Shown piece after piece: positions 54,441-63,716 of a stretch of DNA of 64,000 nucleotides (its first letter is position 1; every line of letters starts with the position of its first letter). The stretch is from Athripsodes cinereus (Eukaryota > Arthropoda > Insecta > Trichoptera > Leptoceridae). The stretch spans positions 26,869,313 through 26,933,312 of the forward strand of contig OX388312.1 of assembly GCA_947579605.1 (NCBI GenBank), in the 5' to 3' direction. The notes beneath the pieces were generated by a model that was not told where the DNA came from, made no database searches, and saw only the letters and a list, made by a program, of their open reading frames with translations. The position numbers and the translations under genes are program-made.

Positions 54441-54787
54441 GTCACCACACATCTAACAAAGCAGTTTTTTTTATGAAAAGATCTGAAATGGGAGCTTATA
54501 GTAAATTTATTTGAAAAAAGGAAATATTAATTTATTTGCATTCGCGCTGCATTCCTGATAAAGTAGGCAGAGCATAATATATGATGAATACCGAAGACTG
54601 AATAAACGGATAGAAAATACATAGAAGAACCTCAAAACATAATACTATCAATAATATTTGAATATATGTAGCTTTTAACTAGACATTCAAATATCTAGAA
54701 ACGTCAATACGAAAATAGGCCAAAGATTTTCCGAATTATATCAAAAGAATCTTATTAGATATAAGTATAATGTAAATTGTGATAGTA
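54441..54787. other. intergenic, nothing recognised
   Basis: AT-rich flank left of the Tigger-like element. Confidence 0.5.
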
Positions 54788-55101
54788 TACAGTGGTAACT
54801 TGACATACGAGTGCCCCAAAATACGAATTTTTTGAAATACGAGCCATCGAGCAAGCGATTTTTTGCTTTGAAATACGAGCTTTTTTTTAAGGGCAGCGCC
54901 CGCCACATACCTCGTGCCGTACCTGGAGATATGTATCTCCATAACGACACACACATGCACAAACAGGATTTAATGTCGCATTAAAGCGAGAAATGCTGCC
55001 CCGAGGGAGCACTCTAGATTTAGCGGCCACACACCAAAAAAAATTGGTGTAAAAAGGGAAGGGAAGAAATGGGAATATGCCTTCTTCTCTATGCAGTATC
55101 G

Positions 55102-55851
55102 CTAGTTACTTGAAGGGGATATTAGGCTACCAAAGAAAGTGCAGAAGTTTTTCAAGGCGAAAAAGTTTTTCCTTGTGGCCACTAAGTCCGCATGTCCTAC
55201 AGGTCCAGAGGATGGACCACAAACAGCAACGAGCATCTCCTCTCTTTTCCTACTGATGTCGGTGTGGGAACAATCCCACAAAATATGTTCCGACGTTTGG
55301 GATTCAGAGTGACAGAAATTACACGAAGGGGATGATTTTATCCCAAACTGGTGAAGACGCGCATTGAATGTTCCATAACCAGTAAGGAATTGTGTTGTCC
55401 AGTACTCGGGCTCAATCCACACAGAGTTTACGCGCCACTTAACTTGCGGAAGGAAGAGAAAAGTTGTTCTACCAACAGAAGATAGCGACCAACGGGACTG
55501 CCACGCATTGTAAAGAGCTTCGAGACTTTCAGATTCAAATCGAAGGGGATCTGAAGGAGGCTGCAATTCAAGATCTCCAATCATTGAAGGACGATCTCTC
55601 TTGAAATTGAAAATACAGGCCCTTCGCTGAATCTCCAAATCCAGTGGGACCACGCCAGCCACCACAGACAGTGCGTCCGTCGCGCATGTTTTATATGCCT
55701 TTGTCATGGCGACAAGAGGAAACCTCTGTGCACTTAGTAATATACGTCGGACATATTGAAACTCGCAACGGTGAGCCCAGCAGCGTAAGCCAATATACCC
55801 AAGTAAATAGCATTGTAATATACTTTCACAACTTGATATTGAAGTCCCCAC
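55102..55851 (-). pseudogene. R1-like C-terminal region with CCHC motif (second frame)
   Basis: About 230 codons are open. From residue 27, HRCEFQYVRRILLSAQRFPLVAMTKAYKTCATDALSVVAGVVPLDL continues the R1 'QR..L....AY.T.. .AL.V..G..PL.L' block. The zinc-knuckle-like C177-x2-C180-x8-H189-x4-C194 (CNFC...HILWDC) follows the TGYGTFNARLHQFG segment. The first ~25 residues are out-of-frame noise, so a frameshift lies near 55770-55790. It would have bound nucleic acid in the retrotransposition complex. Confidence 0.78.
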
Positions 55852-55967
55852 CTACCTTTTGACAATGAGAATATTGCAAAGAAACCCTTTTTTGCATTAC
55901 AAATAGATTTTTTAATGTGTGGCATAAAATCAAGGCCAGTATTTAGAACAACCCCCAGATTTACCAC
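55734..55967 (-). pseudogene. R1-like RT thumb region (first frame)
   Basis: VVNLGVVLNTGLDFMPHIKKSICNAKKGFFAIFSLSKGRWGL..QVVKVYYNAIYLGILAYAAG matches the LGV.LD..L.F..HI..... and 'WGL....V..LY.A.....L.YAA' blocks found after the RT catalytic core in R1-type LINEs. The frame leaves the homology near 55790, where the second frame takes over. Confidence 0.75.
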
Positions 55968-56306
55968 CTCTTTATTTTTATTTTATTTATTTTATTTTAT
56001 TAATTATCCAAGCAAAACATACAGTCATTCAGTACATATTACAAATAAATATATTAAATCTATAATTGACCAGTGAAGTTTGCGGATATTACTAATTAAT
56101 CGGCATGTTCACAAGTCAAACAGGAAGAAAAATACAACAACATGAAATTAGTTTAGCAATACATTATAGAAAAAGAACATGAACATAAAGTGGGCTATTG
56201 TCAAAAATAAAAAAAATATAATTTATAATAGCGCTCTGAAGGGAGGAATGGAGGATTAGAGGAATTTGGGAAATCGCAGTCGCAAATCAAACAGTGCAGA
56301 AACCAG

Positions 56307-59174
56307 CTACCGTGAGTTACACAGGGCACCCGCTGTGGCATTTTTAAATTTAGATGCAGAACACTGAAATATATCTATATTTTTGAAAAAAACATTATAA
56401 TTATTACATGCTCTTTGTATAAAGGAGTTTTGTACATAGTTTGTCCTACATCGTGGAAGTCTAAATGTCAAAGAATTCCTCGTTGCTCGTAAGGGACAAT
56501 CTAGCGAAATTTGACCAATGAGATAATCAGAATCAACAGAACCATGTATAATCTTATGTAAATATGTCATATCCTTAATAGTGCGTCTATTTTCCAAGGT
56601 AGTGATTTTGTGATGAAGGGCTGACTGTTTTCTGTTTTCAAAAGCCAAACGACATCTGTAATCTAGGTGCTTCAAGAATTTGTGTTGTACTCTTTCGTAC
56701 CTTTCTATGTATGTTACATATTGGGGATTCCATATAACTGAGGCATACTCAAGACAAGTTCGAACATATGTGTAGTAAAGTAACTTAAGTGTGTCGACTG
56801 ATTGGAACTGTTTTGTGACTCTCAGAATGAATCCCAGCTGCTTGAGGGATTTTCCAATCATGTTATCAGTATGAGTCCTAAATAGCATCTTACTGTCCAA
56901 TGTTACGCCCAAATCTTTAACTTCATTGCATCTTTTTAATGGTACATTATTTAACATGTAATCAAACAATATTTGGGAATTACAACGCGTAAAAGAAATA
57001 CAAGCACACTTAGAAACATTCAAATAAAGATTGTTACATTCACAATACAAATACAAACGGTCCAAATCCGCCTGCATGTTCTCAGCGTCTCTCAAACTAT
57101 TCACCCTATTAAAAATCTTAATGTCATCGGCGTACACAAGAAATTCACTAAATTTGAAACAGTTTCGAATGTCATTAATGTAAAGAATAAATAATATAGG
57201 GCCCAAATGAGACCCCTGAGGTACACCAGAAGGACACGGTCGAAATCGAGAGATGCAATTATTGATTGCAACAGCTTGCAATCTGTTGTTTATATATGAT
57301 GTTATCCACCTCAACAAACTACCATGTACACCATAAACTCTAAGTTTCTGTATCAATATTGCATGACTTATTTTATCGAATGCCTTCGAAAAGTCTGTAT
57401 ACACGGCGTCCACCCTTGAGCCGTCGCCCATTGATTTCAAAATAAAATCTGTGAACTGAACAAGGTTTGATTCAACAGATCTCCCCGGAAAGAAACCATG
57501 TTGGTTGGGTATTACGAATGACTTGATTACCGGCGTGATCTGTTCCACTACAATCCTTTCCATTATTTTACTGAAGAGAGAAAGTTTTGAGATTGGTCGA
57601 TAGTTTTCGATATTTTCTTTTTTACCCGATTTAAAAACTGGTGTAATGTAAGATCTTTTCCATTTCGTAGGAAATACCCCTTCATTGAAAGATTTTTTAT
57701 ACAGAAGGGTTAGAATCAATGAAAGCTCTCTAGAACATTTCACTATCAACAATGGAGGTATACCATCAGGCCCTGGACCCTTATTCAAATCAAGCGAATT
57801 CAACTTGGAAAATATATCATCTGTATCAAAGTTAATAATATTAAGATCAAGCTCACCTGGGCACATCACCTCCACATTTCCCGCAGTTCCACCCCTCTCA
57901 AAAGCAGAATCAAAGAAGTCACCGAAAAGCTCACATATCGCGCTCGTATCATCAGCTGAGATATCTTTATAGTACATGTTTTGCGGATAGCCAGTGTGTG
58001 GTTTCTTTGACCCAATGTAGTGATGTAATTTCCCTGGATCCGTCCTTATAGTGGCTTCTGTACGTTCAATGTGGTCTTTATAACACTCTTTTTGTAATCG
58101 CTTTTGTCTTGATCTGAGCAGGGAGTAAACAGCATAATCATGGGATGAACCTGAACGCTTCCATTTTTTGTGAGCTTTCAATTTTTCTTTAATCAAATTA
58201 TTTAAGGGACCAGTATACCATATAGGAAATTTTGATAATCCAGACACAGTTTTAGAGGGAACGTACTTAGAGATAGCATAATTTAAAACACTGTAAAAAA
58301 TATCAGTTGCCTGCTCTATGTCACAAGCTTCAAATTCGGTCTTCCAATCTCTGGCGGCTAAACAATTTTTAATCGAGTTAAAGTCTGCTTTGTGGAAATT
58401 TTTAGATATTCTTGGGGCAGATCGCATGTATAAATTATCTTGGATAGGAAGATCAACTATGATTGATCTGTGATGCATATCTTCATCTACTAACGGATCA
58501 TCGCATGCAGTCACCCCACAATCTGGACGATTGCATAGAACTAAATCGAGTACTCTGCCATTCACATTAACAACATTGTTAAACTGCATGATATCCACAA
58601 ATGACATAAAATCTACCAGTGATGTACTATTGTGATCGGTAAAATTACACGGAGTGCAGACTCTAATATCATCAGATGACCTAAACCATGTAATATTTGG
58701 TAAATTAAAATCACCAAGAATCAAAAATGTATCATCGGGCTTACTAAGAAATAATTTGGTTGCATTTTCTAAACAATTTGACAATTTTGCATTGTAGTTT
58801 TGATCGTGCGGTAAGTATAAACAGGCAATATTGATAGACGAGCACGAATCATGAGGGGAAATAGTAACCCATATCTCTTCAGCGTCAGTCGACCAGCAAG
58901 AGTTCAACTTGGAGGGTATATCGGTTCTGACTGCTATCAATACACCCCCACCAAGCGTCTGACCTGTTCTGTCATAGTCCCTGTCGCATCTATATATTCG
59001 GTACCTGCAATCAAAGAGTTCATAATCATAAAAGTCTCCGTTTAACCAAGTTTCAGTCAAGCATATGATATCATAGTCATTACTCAAAACTTTAGAATAA
59101 AATGAATGAGTTTTGGTACGGAGGCCTCTAACATTTTGATAGTATGTGGTTAACTTAATTTTGAGGTTTGACAG
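56307..59174 (-). CDS. LINE K ORF2: AP-like endonuclease plus reverse transcriptase
   Basis: The frame is open for 955 codons after a TAA at 59175-59177. It begins LSNLKIKLTTYYQNVRGLRTKT, where QN is the first endonuclease motif. Numbering from the in-frame TTG at 59087, the endonuclease has TETW (Glu12), LGDFNLP (Asp126, Asn128) and HH at 205-206. RT blocks: LNKGPGPDGIPP (435-445), YTDFSKAFDKISH (motif A), GVPQGSHLGPILFILYINDI (motif B), and YADD at 652-655 (motif C). The C terminus has RVQHKFLKHLDYRC and RRTIKDMTYLHKI. All catalytic residues I can check are present. There is no ATG before the middle of the endonuclease (first at about residue 161), so translation would need non-AUG initiation or re-initiation, or an ATG was lost. 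Confidence 0.9.
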   Translation of the reverse strand: MSNLKIKLTTYYQNVRGLRTKTHSFYSKVLSNDYDIICLTETWLNGDFYDYELFDCRYRIYRCDRDYDRTGQTLGGGVLIAVRTDIPSKLNSCWSTDAEEIWVTISPHDSCSSINIACLYLPHDQNYNAKLSNCLENATKLFLSKPDDTFLILGDFNLPNITWFRSSDDIRVCTPCNFTDHNSTSLVDFMSFVDIMQFNNVVNVNGRVLDLVLCNRPDCGVTACDDPLVDEDMHHRSIIVDLPIQDNLYMRSAPRISKNFHKADFNSIKNCLAARDWKTEFEACDIEQATDIFYSVLNYAISKYVPSKTVSGLSKFPIWYTGPLNNLIKEKLKAHKKWKRSGSSHDYAVYSLLRSRQKRLQKECYKDHIERTEATIRTDPGKLHHYIGSKKPHTGYPQNMYYKDISADDTSAICELFGDFFDSAFERGGTAGNVEVMCPGELDLNIINFDTDDIFSKLNSLDLNKGPGPDGIPPLLIVKCSRELSLILTLLYKKSFNEGVFPTKWKRSYITPVFKSGKKENIENYRPISKLSLFSKIMERIVVEQITPVIKSFVIPNQHGFFPGRSVESNLVQFTDFILKSMGDGSRVDAVYTDFSKAFDKISHAILIQKLRVYGVHGSLLRWITSYINNRLQAVAINNCISRFRPCPSGVPQGSHLGPILFILYINDIRNCFKFSEFLVYADDIKIFNRVNSLRDAENMQADLDRLYLYCECNNLYLNVSKCACISFTRCNSQILFDYMLNNVPLKRCNEVKDLGVTLDSKMLFRTHTDNMIGKSLKQLGFILRVTKQFQSVDTLKLLYYTYVRTCLEYASVIWNPQYVTYIERYERVQHKFLKHLDYRCRLAFENRKQSALHHKITTLENRRTIKDMTYLHKIIHGSVDSDYLIGQISLDCPLRATRNSLTFRLPRCRTNYVQNSFIQRACNNYNVFFKNIDIFQCSASKFKNATAGALCNSR

Positions 59175-59177
59175 TTA

Positions 59178-59418
59178 CCAACAGCTCACAGCAGACCCAG
59201 CGCACCCCCAGAGCCAGACCACACAATGAATGACAAGCAACCGCGACAAATAATAAGGGAAAAGGGGATCGGGAGAAGAAAGGAAGTGAGCGCTTTGTGA
59301 TGCCAACAAACCCACACTGCACATGTACGTCCTCACCAAAAAACAATAAAATTAAATCTGTGTATAAGCCATAGTTATAAGCCAATTTCAAAATGTTGCC
59401 CAGCAGTGGTCCAGATAG
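59178..59418 (-). other. LINE K inter-ORF spacer
   Basis: ORF1 ends in an ATGA overlap (TGA at 59421-59419, ATG at 59422-59420), but that ATG leads only to a 15-codon frame. The frame of ORF1 stays open for about 88 codons after its TGA, which is followed by CTA, a context known to favour readthrough. It ends at 59155, overlapping the start of the ORF2 open frame by about 20 nt. Confidence 0.6.
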
Positions 59419-60495
59419 TCATTTAATTTTTAAGAGGTCAGATTCCTTTCTGATGAGTACTGGCGGAGACTTAACATCTTTTCGGACATAAATCTTGCAA
59501 TGCTTTATCCAGGAAAATTGATACAGTCTATCTTTGGCGATTTCTCTAGTCTTCTTATATAGGAGCTTGTTATAGGGAGTGAGGTGATAGTTCAAGAAAA
59601 CCTTAGCATCTGTTCCTGAAAATCCAATTTCGTTCAGGGAAAGTCCTCGTCTCTTACGGACTGCCCCCAAAAAATCCTCCACTTTGATCTTATTATGGAA
59701 CCTTATAACAATTTTAGGCGGCAGTTTGTGGTTACTCCAGGAAGCTACACGACGCACAAAATCCACCTCACCCATATCCAAAGCAATCTCAAGTTTATTC
59801 GCAATCTTCATAATGATGTTTTCAAGCAATTCACCATTGGTGCGAGGTATACCCGATATTTCCATATTATTCATACGAGCATATTGGTCTTTACTGTTAT
59901 TTTCGTCTGAGAGGTGTTCAATGGTCTTCTTCAGCTCCGTCACTTCATCATGCAAGACATCTACTCGGAGTCTCCCAGACTCAAAATCATCAACTTTTTC
60001 TTTAAGAGTATCTATTTTTGATTTGTTGTCAGAGACCGATCTCTCTATGCTGTCTATGAGAGTAATTTTTGATTCCAGTGTGGACTCCATTGCTCTTGTT
60101 CGGTCATTCAATGATGCCAAAGTACTTCCATTCTGCTCAATTGATGCCCTGAGGCTTTGAAACTCCTTCAGGATATTACTATAGTCATCTCGCAGTCCAG
60201 CAATAAGTTTCATGATATCATAATTTGTGGGTTCCACATCCGGTCCACTCATCGCAGAAATCAGGGAAGACGAGGTCTCCACAGAGCCGACAGCGCGAGA
60301 GGGAGCCTCTACCACCCTTGAATTCTTTGTGTTGACTCTACAATTAGTGCATTTCCACAATTGCTTTCTAGAACCAATCTTTCGAAACGTTGCTTCTCCC
60401 ATACCCTGACATCCATAATGAAAATCTCCACCACACACCGAACATACAATTCTATCTTCATCCACCATCTTTTCATTGCAAGACTTACACTTCAT
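59419..60495 (-). CDS. LINE K ORF1: PHD finger, coiled coil and FP/RRM-like nucleic-acid-binding protein
   Basis: 358 residues from an ATG with A at -3. Residues 3-52 form a C4HC3 PHD-like finger (C3, C6, C18, C21, H26, C29, C49, C52). Residues about 90-205 are charged, heptad-rich and likely coiled coil (trimerisation is typical of such ORF1 proteins). Residues about 206-358 (NNMEISGIPRTNGEL..., VDFVRRVAS, LPPKIVIRFHNK, VFLNYHLTPYNKLLYKKTREIAK, YVRKD) resemble the C-terminal domain shared by baculovirus FP-like and LINE ORF1 proteins. It is thought to coat element RNA. No internal lesion seen. Confidence 0.88.
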   Translation of the reverse strand: MKCKSCNEKMVDEDRIVCSVCGGDFHYGCQGMGEATFRKIGSRKQLWKCTNCRVNTKNSRVVEAPSRAVGSVETSSSLISAMSGPDVEPTNYDIMKLIAGLRDDYSNILKEFQSLRASIEQNGSTLASLNDRTRAMESTLESKITLIDSIERSVSDNKSKIDTLKEKVDDFESGRLRVDVLHDEVTELKKTIEHLSDENNSKDQYARMNNMEISGIPRTNGELLENIIMKIANKLEIALDMGEVDFVRRVASWSNHKLPPKIVIRFHNKIKVEDFLGAVRKRRGLSLNEIGFSGTDAKVFLNYHLTPYNKLLYKKTREIAKDRLYQFSWIKHCKIYVRKDVKSPPVLIRKESDLLKIK

Positions 60496-60545
60496 TTTAC
60501 CTGAACTTGAACAAATATGACTATATTTACTTGACTATCACAACT

Positions 60546-61480
60546 TCAACAACTTATTTATACATCCAAAACAGTGTTCATCAGTTACATGAATAATTGT
60601 TATTAATTAATAACGATTCTATATTTCAATATATTTATACAGTACAATATGATGTTAACTCTTCTACCTATTTAGTGTTCAATAGGAGAGCATACACGAA
60701 ACCCGAGTTCAAAACGAATAGCACAGCGGGTAGGAGAAACCAAATTTTTCTATATTGTATGAAGAAAATAGTATTCAATTAATTATTTCTCCAACCATCA
60801 ACAATAGCACCATGTACTCGCGGACTTTTTTGTGTAGAATTTTTTCAGCTTTCTTACAGTTAGATTTAATTTAGCTCCAGTTATATTCAGAGAGTGGCAC
60901 TTAATAAAAAGGACTTTTTCAAAACTTTAACATGGTATAACTGATTTATCATTAACTTTTAAAAAACACTATAAATGCAGTTCTGTTCAGTTTTTGATTG
61001 CGGTTCAAATGATATGTATAAATATTTTTTCGGAAAAACTTCATAAATTTTCACATTAGGAAAATTGATTTTTCTCGAGTTTGACAACAGTTAGAGTCAC
61101 ACTCCCGCGAGGTTTTCTGTGAGCCCCGATGTCACTTATAGGGCAACACAAAAATTGGATCTCGGAAGAATCAATTAAGGGCTGCGTTTTCACTTTTACA
61201 GTTTTTCCCTATGTCACTTTCACAATTTCACTGTTTTTCATCAATATTTCCCACACAACCAATCGGGCATACGAACAAAGGCACTAATATTTTCTCTGAA
61301 AAATTTAGATTTGAATGATATATAATGTTTTACACTTTATTAGCGGCAACTAGCAAAAAAACAATAACAACAACAAATGTAGAGCAGAGAATTGTAAACA
61401 CACGACTTTTCATTTGACTTTTTTGACAAGACGATAAAACCTAACAGGAGTGTTCAAGAAAGAAAACGTTGGATTTCTAT
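60546..61480. other. unassigned interior of the Tigger-like element
   Basis: This could be LINE K 5' UTR, remaining transposon interior or another insertion. One short frame starting at 60976 reads MQFCSVFDCGSNDMYKYFFG before a stop, vaguely like the beginning of a THAP finger. No convincing assignment. Confidence 0.4.
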
Positions 61481-62153
61481 TGAGAATGCCCCTAATGAAA
61501 TACGAGCTATTAAATGACATTTGCCTTGCTCATTTCCGGAACATTCTGAAAGGGAGGAAGAAACAAACCTCCTTGGAAATGTTTTTTTAAACGGCCGAAA
61601 GTGAGAAAAGCGTGGCTAAAAGGCAAAGACCAGTGAAGAGAAAAGTAGTGACGAAAATCAAGCGAAAGTATCACTTTATAAATCTAGTTTATTTCTCTAC
61701 ATTCTCTTTTATTATGTTTTTGTACAATATTTGTCATATTTGTTTATTCATGAATACATTTTTCTTTTTTAAAAACCCGTAAAAAAAATTACTGAGTTGA
61801 CATTTTGGGAGCTGGAACGGATTAATGGCAGTTCAATTAATTTCAATGGTGAAATTTGCTTTGTGATACGAGTAATTTGAAATATGAGCAAGGTTGCGTA
61901 ACGAATTAAACTCGTATGTCGAGGTACCACTGTACTAAGAAAATCGTTTGGTATGCTGATGTATAAGGGAATTTAGAATATGTAGGAAATGTTTTCTAAT
62001 ACAAATTATATGTAGGTACTATAATGTTGTATAAATTGTGTATGATAACAATTTATAAATAAACTACATCCGTAAAATTTGACGGTATAAATCATTGACA
62101 TAGTGGACTAGCAGTAACGCAGTACAAATATTCTTAGAAACTATGTTCCAAAA

Positions 62154-62321
62154 TTGATGATTTGCCAAAAAGAACACTGTTGTTCCGTCCACAAGGGTTC
62201 CGTCGGCCCGGGCTTCCCTCTTTCACAATACACCGTTCCTATAACAAATACATAAGAGAGTGGAATGGAAGAAGCTATTTTCTGCCCTGTTCTCTCGAGA
62301 GAAACGTTGAGAGCGATGATG
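62154..62321 (+). mobile_element. RTE-like LINE family D stub with 11-bp TSD and internal deletion
   Basis: The frame reads LPKRTLLFRPQGFRRPGLPSFTIHRSY... and then jumps to EWKKLFSALFSREK; the EVTQLAQRRS block is deleted. The tail is GATGATG. Direct repeat ATGTTCCAAAA at 62143-62153 and 62322-62332. Confidence 0.88.
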
Positions 62322-62332
62322 ATGTTCCAAAA

Positions 62333-62974
62333 CGAATAATAAAAGTATTTTGCCGTTTCACTCCATAATATTAAGATGATAATAGCCTCTTGTTTTCTCA
62401 TACTTTACTATCGGACATTCTATAAGCTTTTAAAACAATTAAAATACCTTTACAATAAAAAGAAAAACAATGAATATCTTTCGAGTCTGAAACACAAAAT
62501 ATATTATGAAGTTATTATATACTAGCTTTTATAACCCGGCAACGCTCGGGTTTAAAAACAGATATTCATCCAAATATGTGAGTTAAAACTACACAATCTT
62601 ATTGAAAAAATGAACTTAAAATCTATTTAGCAGCAAAAAAAGTACATGTCATAATAATAATCAGCTCTATGCGTGCCAAAATCATATATACAATACATAC
62701 AGTTTGTCAAAAAATAGTTGACAAATAATCGAGGGCGCTGTTATCTTTCACATTGTAGCCCTATTCAAACATTGATTGTGTAAAAACGAAACCTTGTAAG
62801 AGAACCTACTTTCACATTACATTCATCACTTGCAATTCTCACTCTTTCTATCAGTCTCTTTCCGTGCATACATTTAGTTGCTGACTCTTTTTATTATTCA
62901 CTCTTTTAGTTCCAGACAAAAAAAAATCCTATAGCTAATAATAATAAGCTAGGACCTCTCCAAGTAAATGGACT
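62333..62974. other. intergenic with a possible repeat terminus
   Basis: ACTAGCTTTTATAACCCGGCAACGCTCGGGTTTAAAAACAGATATTCATCC at about 62520-62570 resembles abundant 'ACTAGCTNNNACCCGGC' repeat termini known from insect genomes, but only one instance is present here. The rest is AT-rich. Confidence 0.4.
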
Positions 62975-62982
62975 TTTTACAT

Positions 62983-63708
62983 ACATACATATATACCATC
63001 ACGCCACTTCCCTCGCGGGGTAGGCAAAAAGGATTGAGCGCTTTTTCCTTCTATCCTTGCATACATCTTTCGCTTCCGTCACTGTCATACAATTTCTCAT
63101 GCATGCTCTCCTGTTCAATGTGCTCAACACGTGACCGCCCTGTAGGATTTGATTTAAATGATCTTGCTTTTGAACCTCGGACGTCCACGTCTCCGAGCAC
63201 CATTCCTCTTAGCCAAATATATCTTCTTTGTCATTCTGTCCTCATTCATTCTTTCCACATGCCCAAACCATTGTAACATATTTATATTCATCCCTGTAAC
63301 CACACCAACTTTCATTCCACATTCCTTTCGTAAATAACTGTTACACACACAATCTCTCAGACCTTTACCACACATCCTTCTCAACGATCTCATTTCTACC
63401 ACTTTCATCCTTCTCTAAACATGTCCACGTCTCACTTGCATACATGAGTGTTGGCACTAAGATAGCAGAGTGCACTAACCATTTAGCTGTGGTAGATATG
63501 TTCCTATTTGCAATTATTGGTCGGATTGCACCATTTACCTTATTGCCAGCAACTTTTCTCCTTTCAATCGCTTTCACACTTCCCATCTCTCGTGAACAAA
63601 CTATCCAAGTACACACATTCGTCAACTTGCTCTAACACTTCGTTGTCAATCATTACCTGTCATACTGTTCTCTCACTTCCTCTTTCAAAGACCATGACTT
63701 TGGACTTC
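62983..63708 (-). mobile_element. RTE-like LINE family B-related, longer stub
   Basis: From the right, the minus strand codes for KKSKVMVFERGSERTV, (frameshift) VDECVYLDSLF, SVKAIERRKVAGNKVNGAI, HSAILVPTLMYASETWTC, VEMRSLRRMCGKGLRDCVCNS, RKECGMKVGVVT, MLQWFGHVERMNEDRMTKKIYLAKRNGARRRGRPR and the eroded terminus. The tail is TATATATGTATGTATG. TTTTACAT occurs at 62975-62982 and 63709-63716 (possible TSD). At least two frameshifts make it inactive. Confidence 0.85.
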
Positions 63709-63716
63709 TTTTACAT

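Larger units (their letters stand above)
55085..55967 (-). mobile_element. R1-clade-like LINE, 5'-truncated remnant
   Basis: Minus-strand coding from the end of the RT domain to the C terminus, in two frames. It lies inside the Tigger-like element and abuts the 3' tail of LINE K at 55968. The exact 3' end (near 55040-55085) is unresolved. R1-type proteins carry a C-terminal CCHC motif, seen here. Confidence 0.75.
55968..60545 (-). mobile_element. LINE K: near-complete CR1/Jockey-type retrotransposon
   Basis: Order on the minus strand: ORF1 (60495-59419), a 241-nt spacer, ORF2 (59174-56307), a ~340-nt 3' UTR and a TAAAATAAAATAAATAAAATAAAAATAAA tail (complement at 55968-56003). Three 5'-truncated stubs of its 3' UTR occur at 8.1, 16.7 and 36.3 kb. 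Both long ORFs lack internal stops. I could not find a TSD, and the 5' end is estimated. Confidence 0.85.
54790..61932 (+). mobile_element. Tigger/pogo-like DNA transposon hosting nested LINEs
   Basis: The left TIR CAGTGGTAACTTGACATACG and the complement of the right TIR CAGTGGTACCTCGACATACG differ at two bases. The flanking TA (54788-54789, 61933-61934) is the expected duplication. Subterminal 'TTTGAAATACGAGC' repeats occur at both ends. Near the right end a broken frame reads ...KGRKKQTSLEMF... followed by a lysine/arginine-rich stretch (about 61540-61680), like Tigger transposase C termini. The rest of the transposase is not recognisable. The 7.1-kb span is due mainly to inserted LINE sequence. 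Confidence 0.82.

Noticed and set aside
59684..60160. 158-codon plus-strand ORF
   Set aside because: Antisense shadow of LINE K ORF1; composition mirrors the coiled-coil codons.
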